Shown: positions 57,482 to 64,000 of the stretch, piece by piece
How positions within the stretch are numbered: the stretch's first letter is position 1
Layout of the letters: every line of letters begins with the position of its first letter
DNA from: Methanobacteriota archaeon
GTDB taxonomy: Archaea; Halobacteriota; Methanosarcinia; Methanosarcinales; Methanosarcinaceae
Length of the DNA stretch: 64,000 nt
Direction: 5' to 3'
NCBI GenBank assembly: GCA_016841625.1
Contig: JAENYU010000003.1
Span: forward strand, 59,063-123,062
Notes under the pieces: generated by a model
Seen by the model: the letters and a program-made list of their open reading frames with translations, nothing else
The model's database searches: none
Told to the model about the DNA's origin: nothing
Translations under genes and position numbers: made by a program

Positions 57482-58894
57482 ATGTCTGAAAATGTAGAAT
57501 CTGCCAGCTTAGTGAAGACTCTGCGCCCATTCCACGTATGGGCTCTCGGAGTCGGGATCGTGCTGGTCGGAGAGTTCATGGGCTGGAACTTTACCGTCGC
57601 AAAAGGCGGAGTTCTGGGATCCCTGCTTGCCATGCTGGTTGCAGGAACCATGTATGTTATAATTTCTCTCTGTGCCAGCGAACTCGGATCAGCGACAAAA
57701 CTTGCAGGAGGCCCCTACGACTGGGCGAGGCTATTTATAGGACCCGGAGCAGCCGCCAGTGTCGGGCTTGCGGTGTACATGGAATACATCGCCCTTGAAG
57801 CTGCGGACGCGATTGTGGTCGCATTTATTGCAACGGAGGTATTCCCGGAGTTACAGGTATTCCCTGTGACGCTGTTAGTTATTGCACTATTGACATTCAT
57901 TAACTACCGGGGTGTGGTTGCAGCCTTAACCCTGAACTTCATCCTGACCATGATAGCCTTCATTGCAATCGTGGTATTCTTCTTTGGAACTACCTTCGGA
58001 TTAGTGGACATCCACCCCGAATATCTCTTCCAGGGGGCTCTGCCAAACGGCATGATAGGCCTGTTTGCAGCATTGCAATTCGGGCCGTGGTTCTACCTGG
58101 GAATAGAAGGGGCGGCAATGTGTGCTGAAGAATGTAAGCACCCGTCAAGGGCAGTCCCGCTCGGACAGCAGGCCGGGATGATTACCCTCCTGATAGGAGC
58201 AGCCATGACCCTGTACCTCTGTGCAGTGTTGATCCCCGCGGACATGCTTGGTGTTTCCGTGTACCCGCTCTTTGAAGCGGCACAGAACAGCGGCATATTC
58301 ATCTTCATCGCCCTCCTGGGACTCGGGACACTCCTGACCTGCCTTGCAAGTGCAAACGGTTGTGTTTGTGACTCTTCACGCTCCTGGTTTGCACTCTCCA
58401 GGGACAACTATGTGTCCTCCTGGTTCTCGGCGGTGCACCCGAGGTACAACACCCCTTACAGGGCTGTGATCTTCACAGTGCCGGTCGCAATCGGCTTTGC
58501 TTTCAGCGGTTTCCTGGACCAGGTCATTACCTTCTCCATCGTCTCGGGACTGCTCTGCTATGTGCTGATACCCTTCGCTCTGATCCGCTTCAGGACTCTC
58601 TTCCCGGAGACCACAAGCACAATCCGCCCCTTTGCAGGACCTCTCCAGCCCTACATCGCCTACTTTGCGATCGCAATTGCCATTACGATCCTTTCAACCC
58701 TCTTCTGGGGTTACAAGTATAACCTGATCTTCGGGTTCGTATTCTACGGCATTGCGTACTTCTACTTCAGCCACAAGCACAAGACTTCAAAGGCAGAAAA
58801 CAATTGGGCTGAAATGGGCTGGCCCGAACCAAGAGGGTCGGAAAATGCGAGGATAGGAAGGGAGGTGATTGGCGTTGAGTTCAGCGACGATTAA
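57482..58894 (+). CDS. mtmP: Methylamine permease, APC family
   Basis: The 470-residue protein has about twelve membrane helices and the APC-superfamily N-terminal fold: LGVGIVLVGEFMGWNFTVAKGG in helix 1 and SELGSATKLAGGPYDWARLF after helix 2. QFGPWFYLGIEGAAMCAEECKHPSRAVP, in outline, is the helix 6 region. Immediately downstream of mtmCB, it is the presumed monomethylamine importer; the name follows usage for this locus, and substrate specificity is inferred from context. The ATG follows gagaggg. The stop overlaps the next small gene. Confidence 0.88.
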   Translation: MSENVESASLVKTLRPFHVWALGVGIVLVGEFMGWNFTVAKGGVLGSLLAMLVAGTMYVIISLCASELGSATKLAGGPYDWARLFIGPGAAASVGLAVYMEYIALEAADAIVVAFIATEVFPELQVFPVTLLVIALLTFINYRGVVAALTLNFILTMIAFIAIVVFFFGTTFGLVDIHPEYLFQGALPNGMIGLFAALQFGPWFYLGIEGAAMCAEECKHPSRAVPLGQQAGMITLLIGAAMTLYLCAVLIPADMLGVSVYPLFEAAQNSGIFIFIALLGLGTLLTCLASANGCVCDSSRSWFALSRDNYVSSWFSAVHPRYNTPYRAVIFTVPVAIGFAFSGFLDQVITFSIVSGLLCYVLIPFALIRFRTLFPETTSTIRPFAGPLQPYIAYFAIAIAITILSTLFWGYKYNLIFGFVFYGIAYFYFSHKHKTSKAENNWAEMGWPEPRGSENARIGREVIGVEFSDD

Positions 58895-59150
58895 CCCGGA
58901 GATGGAAAGCAAGTACCACAGCAAACTGACCGGAGACAGCGCCCTGATTGCAGGAATGCTCGTACTGCTTGTAGGCGTAGAACTCTTCGTCCTGGGCAAG
59001 ATCCTGGTAGCTACCTGGGAGATCGCTTCGAACTTCTTCTACCTCTATGTAATCTTCTTCGGGCTGATAGTTGTAGTCGAAACGATAGGCTGCCTGAGGG
59101 TACGTGATTCCATCAAGAAGCACATGTTTGAGTTCACCTACTACGATTGA
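58875..59150 (+). CDS. 91-residue two-span membrane protein in the mtmP operon
   Basis: The product has two hydrophobic helices (ALIAGMLVLLVGVELFVLG and FFYLYVIFFGLIVVVETIG). I use the TTG at 58875, because ggaggtgatt ends 5 bases before it; a TTG at 58869 overlaps that Shine-Dalgarno sequence. The gene overlaps the end of mtmP by 20 bases, which indicates translational coupling. I know no named family. It is probably an accessory component of the permease. Confidence 0.75.
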   Translation: MSSATINPEMESKYHSKLTGDSALIAGMLVLLVGVELFVLGKILVATWEIASNFFYLYVIFFGLIVVVETIGCLRVRDSIKKHMFEFTYYD

Positions 59151-59164
59151 GGAGGCTGGAAGAA

Positions 59165-59416
59165 ATGGCAGAAATTTCCAAGAAAGAAAAAGGCATCCTT
59201 GCGGAGGTCTTTGACATTGCATTTATCTTCATCCTGGCCTTTGCCTGTGTCGTGATCCCCACGGTACTCCAGGGAGCGGTGCTCGTATCCTGGGAAGAGG
59301 GCGGAGCAGGGATAGGCTTTGTCTGGGACCCCGTCGGTTTCTTCAGTTTCTTGCTTGTAATCATCGCATTCTTCGTGGTGATCCTCCACCACTCGGTGAA
59401 GCACTACAAGTACTGA
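59165..59416 (+). CDS. 83-residue two-span membrane protein in the mtmP operon
   Basis: The product starts MAEISKKEKGILAEVFD and has two hydrophobic helices (FIFILAFACVVIPTVLQGAV and FFSFLLVIIAFFVVILHHS). The ATG at 59165 has gaggagg about 9 bases upstream; an in-frame TTG at 59147 overlaps the preceding stop. It follows the 91-residue gene by 14 bases and is the last gene of the set. Its stop codon is the first base triplet of an 18 bp tandem repeat. Function is inferred only from the operon. Confidence 0.75.
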   Translation: MAEISKKEKGILAEVFDIAFIFILAFACVVIPTVLQGAVLVSWEEGGAGIGFVWDPVGFFSFLLVIIAFFVVILHHSVKHYKY

Positions 59417-59466
59417 AGAATAGTAATGAATTGAAGAATAGTAATGAATTGAAGAATAGTAATGAA
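59414..59466. repeat. 18 bp repeat, three copies, starting at a stop codon
   Basis: Units of tgaagaatagtaatgaat begin at 59414, 59432 and 59450. The first TGA is the stop codon of the 83-residue gene. Each unit has the same in-frame stop, so slippage cannot extend the protein. Confidence 0.9.
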
Positions 59467-59488
59467 GGTACTAAGGTTAGGATGTTGA

Positions 59489-59528
59489 ACTGCCTGAAGG
59501 AGGAATCAGGCAGTCAACACTTTTTTTG
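59489..59528 (+). terminator. Strong hairpin with T tract after the permease operon
   Basis: Perfect 9 bp arms actgcctga (59489-59497) and tcaggcagt (59506-59514) enclose the loop aggaggaa. A tail caacacttttttt follows. Confidence 0.85.
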
Positions 59529-59529
59529 C

Positions 59530-60059
59530 AATTCTGGATTTTGAAATTCCCGGCAGATCAGGCTGTTTTCATACAACTTCAAAAGCCCGGTAATCCGATA
59601 AGCAAGAGCTCCCTGAACCAGGAGGGATTCAGGGAATTTTGAGGGAGTTTTGTGGATTTTTAAAGGCAGCTTCCTAAGGTCGGTCACCTGCTCAAGGGAA
59701 TTCAAGCCCTTTACCGTTCAATAGGGAGATTTTCGAACCGTTCTACGCATATCCGCAGAACCCGGCCCCAACATCCCTTTACAGAAGGTATTTTCGGACC
59801 TCTAGTATCCTGAGGAGCCCTATTACCCAGGAAGTACCTTATGTTATACTAGAAAGATATAGTATAAATAAATTACGCCTTTAATTTTAGATTGTTGAAG
59901 CTAAGTATATATATTTTGTGTATTTGAAAACTATTTGACCAAATAGTATATATATAAAAGTATTAAAGGGCAACAAAGAACAACAAGCTTTAAATGCAAA
60001 ACCCGCACAAATCAAAAAAATTAAGATGTAAAAAATAAGATACTCCAGCTAAAAAAAAA
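59530..60059. other. 530-base intergenic region between the permease operon and the RFC-like gene
   Basis: No gene is supported. A minus-strand frame of 63 codons (59514-59705) has no ribosome-binding site and overlaps the terminator. The second half (59830-60060) is AT-rich, with tatagtataaataaatta and tatatatataaaag boxes near 59866 and 59947, which may be promoters for plus-strand RNA or remnants. Confidence 0.4.
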
Positions 60060-61085
60060 TTAAGAAAATAGAGAAATAAGATACTCCAGCTGGATCCTTT
60101 CGTTTGCTGCATCCACCATACGGGCGTCAGCCTCCGCAACTTTCACCAAAAGGCGGGCAATATTCTCATCCGGCGCCCCGGAATCTGTCAGGGCTTCAGA
60201 GAGCCCTTCAAGGATCTCGTTGCCGGAAAACCCCTTTTCTATAAGCATTTCGTCAATGAGCTTGCGCCCCCGGGGAAAGTCCCCGGCAAGAGCGGCGTCA
60301 AGTAATTCGTCTATTGCTTCATCCCTGCCTTTAACGGTAACCTCGTAGACGATCTCCTCCGTAATTTCAGCTCCCTCCGCCCTGAGGAAAGCAAGCTGAA
60401 GAGTCTGGACAGCCATTGCAACGTTCCCTTTTGCAAAATAGAGAACCGCGTCCAGGGCACCTTCCGAACAGCTGAGCTTTTCAGCCTCCGCTATCTTCTC
60501 GAGATAGGGTTTCAGGGAGGCATCGGAAACGTAGGTGAAAAATAGCTGCAAGCCCCTGGAACGAAGAGGAGGGATCAGTTTCGAAGGGCGTGTTGTGGAG
60601 AGAATGAAACGACAGGTGGAAGTATACTTTTCCATGATGCGCCTGAGAGCGTGCTGGGCATCGGAACTCAGGGACTCGGCATTGTCAATATAGATGAGCT
60701 TGTAGTCCGCATCAAGGGAAGCCATCCCTGCGTATTCGTTGATGATTTCCTTGAAAATATCGATTACACTTTTGTAGATCTTTTTCGGGTCATCGGTCCC
60801 GATAATCCGGACAAAACGCTTATCCCGGACAAGGTAACGTTTACCCTGGTCGAAAAAGTCCGAGGCATTGAAATAAGTAAAGTTGTTTTTCCAGGTTTCC
60901 CCGTAGAGTACCCGGGCAAGGGCAAGAGCCGCAGTCGTTTTCCCCGAATTTTCCGGACCGTGGAAAACAAGGTGGGGCAGGTTCCGGGACTGCAGCAGCT
61001 CGGAGAGGGTGTCCACCGAATGTTCGTTTCCAAGCATTTCTTCCAGGGTACTTGCCCTGTATTTCAACGTCCAGAGATCCTGCAT
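60060..61085 (-). CDS. Replication factor C small-subunit-like ATPase, degenerate motifs
   Basis: The 341-residue AAA+ protein starts with the RFC-box-like LWTLKYRASTLEEMLGNE. Walker A is GPENSGKTT (residues 43-51), close to consensus, but Walker B reads LIYIDNAESLS instead of LDEAD. The arginine-finger SRC motif reads RSRGLQLFF, with the Cys lost. The C-terminal collar domain is present. Methanosarcina has two distinct RFC small subunits, and this looks like the second (RFC2-type) in the clamp loader for PCNA. Weakened ATPase motifs suggest a mainly structural position. The ATG is at 61085. Confidence 0.82.
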   Translation of the reverse strand: MQDLWTLKYRASTLEEMLGNEHSVDTLSELLQSRNLPHLVFHGPENSGKTTAALALARVLYGETWKNNFTYFNASDFFDQGKRYLVRDKRFVRIIGTDDPKKIYKSVIDIFKEIINEYAGMASLDADYKLIYIDNAESLSSDAQHALRRIMEKYTSTCRFILSTTRPSKLIPPLRSRGLQLFFTYVSDASLKPYLEKIAEAEKLSCSEGALDAVLYFAKGNVAMAVQTLQLAFLRAEGAEITEEIVYEVTVKGRDEAIDELLDAALAGDFPRGRKLIDEMLIEKGFSGNEILEGLSEALTDSGAPDENIARLLVKVAEADARMVDAANERIQLEYLISLFS

Positions 61086-61189
61086 CTTAGCACCTTGTTA
61101 TTTTGCTTTCCTGTGATTAATTTATCCGTTTTTCTGCAATCAGCTTTTTCCTGCGGCCCTTATTTTACCTTTTTCATGCAGCACCGGGT

Positions 61190-62914
61190 TCACTCGTCAG
61201 CGGAAATTTCCCCTTTACGAGCTGCAGAGGCTTCACTTGCTTCGAGCATTTCCTTAATAACCACTCCGTAAACCGGTCTTGCAATCACCACACCGATAAA
61301 CACACCGATGATTGTGGTTATGGCAAAGCCCTTCAGGGCTCCAAAGCCCATAAAGACCAGGGGAGACATGGCAATGATAGTGGTTGCAGCAGCCCCGAAA
61401 ATGATCCCGAAGGCTTTCCCGATCCTTGAGAGGAAGACCTTTGTGGGGGGAAGCTTGCCTTCGTAAAGCACCTCGTCGGTGATGATAACCAGGTGATCAA
61501 TCCCGGTACCTATGGCTGCGATGATACCTGCGATTGCCGCCAGATCCATCTGCCAGCCGATGGCTGCAGCCACCCCGAGGATCATGATCACTTCACTGAT
61601 GGAAGTCCCGATCATGGGTATGAGGATCTCAGGTCTCCGGTACCTGCGGAAGATCACTCCTGCCACGGCTAAAAGGGAAAAAAGGCCTGCAATAAGGGCT
61701 TCGGTCTTGAACTGCTCGCCGAGAGCCGCGTCCACATGCCCGGAACCCACAAGCACCACGTTCACAGGCAGTGCCCCTGCCCGGAGGTGTATCTGGAGAG
61801 CCTGGGCCTGGGCCTTGGCTTCCTCATCGCCACCAGTGGAAGCTTGCCAGGAGTAAATCGGGGACTCCTTTAGCTGGGTTGCGGCAGAATAGCTAAGGGG
61901 AGCGCTGTAGACCACGTTTTCGTCCAGGTACATGGTAAGGTAGTGGGCATTCGGGTTATCCACTGCCCCGGTTTCGATTGCGATTTTCTGGAGGGCGAGT
62001 GCCCCTTCCTCGTCCAGGACAAAGGGTGTATTCCACTGGTTGTCGTGGAAACCGGGAATGCCTACGCTTACTATGGAATCCCCGTAAAGCACGTGCCGGG
62101 TCTCAGTTCCTGTAGTATTGATTCGGATCTCAAATTTCCCGGGCTTTTCGGCAATGTCCTTTGCGGTTGCCAGGTCTATGCCTGCAAAGTCAATGAGGAT
62201 GTAGTCATCCCCGACCGTCCGGACAGGAATATCTTTCAGGCCAAGGGCGTTGAGCTTGTCGTTCAGGATGTCCCGGGTCAGGTCCCGGGTCTGAACGCTT
62301 ACCCCTTCCGTGTAGCTGGAAGTTCCGTCTTCGTTCATGAGGACCGACCCGCCTACCTTTACCATTAGGGCTTCGAGTTCCTCTTCGGAAACAGCGGTCC
62401 TTATTTCATAGACAGGCCCTTCCCCATCGTCAAAAGTAACGACTTCGGAATCCAGAGAGCTTGCCAGGTAGAGCCGGATCAGGCTTTCCTTGCTGGTAAA
62501 GATGGTAACCTGAGTGGTATCCTGGTCCAGTCTGTCCACACTCACCCGCCCGAGTTCCAGGAGCTCGAGTTCGGAGCTACTGACCGGGACATCCGTGGTG
62601 AACGTAATGGAGTTGTCGGTTTCGGAAAGGTTGTTTCCTTCCAGCTTGTTCTCCGTTATCGTTATTGGGGCTCCGATGACCGGTTCCACCATTTCACTGA
62701 CAATCATCCCGGAATCCGCGTCCACCTGGACCAGGGCACCCTGCAGTTTGATCTGAAGCCAGGAACCGCCTTCCAGGTCAAGCCCGTAGTTCAGGTTTGA
62801 GGTCGTGCCTTCTCCGGAGCTATATCCGGGATGGATTGCAATAATGGAGGCCAGCAGGGCAATAATAAAGATGATAACTCTCACGTTTTTAAAGAGACTT
62901 TTTGCGTCGCTCAT
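61190..62914 (-). CDS. secD: Protein-export membrane protein SecD
   Basis: The 574-residue protein has one N-terminal helix (VRVIIFIIALLASIIAIHPG), a large extracytoplasmic P1 region (about 35-410) and a C-terminal block of five helices. The signature segments are YGLDLEGGSWLQIKLQG near residue 43 and AAIGTGIDHLVIITDEVL near 465. With SecF it uses ion flow to assist protein translocation. Archaea lack SecA and YajC but keep SecDF. Its ATG overlaps the secF stop by 4 bases, so the two are coupled. Confidence 0.95.
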   Translation of the reverse strand: MSDAKSLFKNVRVIIFIIALLASIIAIHPGYSSGEGTTSNLNYGLDLEGGSWLQIKLQGALVQVDADSGMIVSEMVEPVIGAPITITENKLEGNNLSETDNSITFTTDVPVSSSELELLELGRVSVDRLDQDTTQVTIFTSKESLIRLYLASSLDSEVVTFDDGEGPVYEIRTAVSEEELEALMVKVGGSVLMNEDGTSSYTEGVSVQTRDLTRDILNDKLNALGLKDIPVRTVGDDYILIDFAGIDLATAKDIAEKPGKFEIRINTTGTETRHVLYGDSIVSVGIPGFHDNQWNTPFVLDEEGALALQKIAIETGAVDNPNAHYLTMYLDENVVYSAPLSYSAATQLKESPIYSWQASTGGDEEAKAQAQALQIHLRAGALPVNVVLVGSGHVDAALGEQFKTEALIAGLFSLLAVAGVIFRRYRRPEILIPMIGTSISEVIMILGVAAAIGWQMDLAAIAGIIAAIGTGIDHLVIITDEVLYEGKLPPTKVFLSRIGKAFGIIFGAAATTIIAMSPLVFMGFGALKGFAITTIIGVFIGVVIARPVYGVVIKEMLEASEASAARKGEISADE

Positions 62915-63816
62915 CTGTTAAACCTCCCGCTGAATTCGGGTTTCAGGACGTACCAGCGCAGGATCCCCGTGTTCAGGAGCCAGGTATTCATCAGGTCCGC
63001 AGCCAGCCCTATGATCAGGACCCCGGAGATCTGCGAGAGCAGGGTTATCTGCGTGAATGAGGGGATGATCAGGTAGGGGAAGGTGGAGACCACATACATC
63101 ACCACGAGGGCTGCAAGGGTTGTGGAGGTCATGGTAATCCCGGTCTGCATTGCCCTGGAAATCTTCTCTTCCACCGTGCCCCGGCGCTTCAGCACCCTGT
63201 TGGTTAGCAGGATGTCACTGTCCACGGAATAACCGATAAGCATGAGAAGGGCTGCAACCGTCCCAAGAGAAAGTTCGATCCCCGCAATTCGCATGAAGGC
63301 TGCGGCAATAATTATGTCCGAGAGAGCCGAGAGCACCACTGCAAAAGAGGGGACAGGGCTCCTGAAGATCAGGAAGACCACAATGGCCATCCCTATAAAG
63401 GAGATTGCAAGAGCCTGGAGAGCCTGGACCTGCAGGTCTTTCCCGTACACCGGCCCGATCTGCTTGATTTCCACATTGGAATAACGGCCTATTACATCGT
63501 CTTCTAGCTGGCGCTGCTCCTCATTATTCATGACACCGAACTGCATGATGACCCGGTTTCCTGCCTGCCGGGCATCCATTATCGGGTAGTTAGAATACAG
63601 TTCTTCAAGCACAGCAGGGGAATCGGTCGTTGCCACCGAAATCTGTGTACCCCCCTGGAACTCCATGCCCAGGGGCAAAGGCGACCCGCTGCTTGCAAAA
63701 GAAACCAGCAGTATCGCTAAAGAAACCGCGAATACTGCAAGAGGAATTGCCAGCAACTGGCGATTATCGTGACTCTTCACGAAGGAATCTAAAAAATCAG
63801 TAAAACCTGTTGCCAT
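62911..63816 (-). CDS. secF: Protein-export membrane protein SecF
   Basis: The 301-residue protein has six predicted helices. It begins ATGFTDFLDSFVKSHDNRQ and includes the P1-type GMEFQGGTQISVATTD near residue 55 and the conserved LLMLIGYSVDSDILLTNRVLKR, in outline, near 190-210, with the Asp pair of SecF helices. It is the upstream partner of secD in a coupled operon. The ATG is at 63816, behind gg(a)gt-like sequence. The promoter region upstream is filled by a tandem repeat. Confidence 0.95.
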   Translation of the reverse strand: MATGFTDFLDSFVKSHDNRQLLAIPLAVFAVSLAILLVSFASSGSPLPLGMEFQGGTQISVATTDSPAVLEELYSNYPIMDARQAGNRVIMQFGVMNNEEQRQLEDDVIGRYSNVEIKQIGPVYGKDLQVQALQALAISFIGMAIVVFLIFRSPVPSFAVVLSALSDIIIAAAFMRIAGIELSLGTVAALLMLIGYSVDSDILLTNRVLKRRGTVEEKISRAMQTGITMTSTTLAALVVMYVVSTFPYLIIPSFTQITLLSQISGVLIIGLAADLMNTWLLNTGILRWYVLKPEFSGRFNR

Positions 63817-63869
63817 AATTTAATACTCCGGATGAATGCATCTATATTTCCTTGAACTTATCCGAATTT

Positions 63870-64000
63870 GTTTATTAATTCAAATTTATAATCCATTTAT
63901 AATCTGAATTTATAATCCATTTTTAATTCAAATTTATAATCCATTTATAATCCATTTATAATCTGAATTTATAATCCATTTTTAATTCAAATTTATAATC
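63870..64000. repeat. Nested AT-rich tandem repeat upstream of secF
   Basis: Units of aatttataatccattt and its variants repeat at 12-24 bp, forming a higher-order block of about 48-60 bp that occurs twice and continues past the window edge. The array lies in the promoter/leader region of secF. Confidence 0.9.

Noticed and set aside
59514..59705. 63-codon minus-strand frame downstream of the permease operon
   Set aside because: It has no ribosome-binding site, overlaps the terminator and shows no family resemblance, although a decayed gene cannot be excluded.

Overview
The window is a chromosomal segment of a methylotrophic methanogenic archaeon of the genus Methanosarcina. It carries the pyrrolysine system (amber suppressor tRNA pylT and pylSBCD), an in-frame-amber monomethylamine methyltransferase (mtmB) with its corrinoid protein (mtmC), the CoM methylase (mtbA), the corrinoid reactivase (ramA) and a methylamine permease. 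It also has YcaO/TfuA, which install thioglycine in methyl-CoM reductase, several archaeal-type translation genes, and long AT-rich intergenic regions with archaeal TATA-like boxes. Gene order from ycaO-tfuA through pyl to mtmCB resembles what I recall of M. acetivorans, but the PylS linker is much longer than in the family members I know, so the species is probably a different one.

Layout. 1-9 kb: two M24 peptidases, a secreted protein, a DUF1805 protein, a THUMP tRNA methyltransferase, TruA, two HTH regulators (one membrane-anchored, one FilR1-like) and PurP. 9-19 kb: a HerA-like ATPase, LeuD/LeuB, an FNR-like flavoprotein, a methyltransferase, AlaRS and a YhbY-like RNA-binding protein. 19-27 kb: a truncated FilR1-like gene, feoB - zinc ribbon - feoA coupled by 4-nt overlaps behind two TTAGG-type operator-like palindromes, MoaB, a DUF1786 protein, ribosomal protein L10e behind an elaborate leader, aIF2-beta fused to a TRAM domain, and a radical-SAM-like protein with no cluster cysteines. 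27-41 kb: TrpRS, PheS, an MFS transporter, small membrane proteins, a cytochrome-like protein, YcaO/TfuA, a PGF-CTERM protein, three tandem UspA genes, a ferritin and the broken remnant of a second ferritin.

41-60 kb is the methylamine/pyrrolysine island. pylT-pylS-pylB-pylC-pylD make and charge pyrrolysine, which is read at the UAG of mtmB. MtmB demethylates monomethylamine onto MtmC, MtbA passes the methyl group to CoM, and RamA reactivates oxidised corrinoid. The permease is accompanied by three very small membrane proteins (33, 91 and 83 residues), which look like a multi-subunit transporter operon. A large SUMF1-domain protein with a RING-like Cys/His cluster and a charged coiled coil lies between pylD and ramA. 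60-64 kb: an RFC small-subunit-like ATPase with degenerate motifs, then secF-secD.

Two themes run through the intergenic DNA. Many gaps hold their own short tandem repeat with a period of 11-50 bp, and several hold strong inverted repeats that suggest untranslated RNA structure, especially upstream of L10e, mtmCB and the FNR-like gene. Start sites were chosen from Shine-Dalgarno position and family knowledge. No database search was possible.
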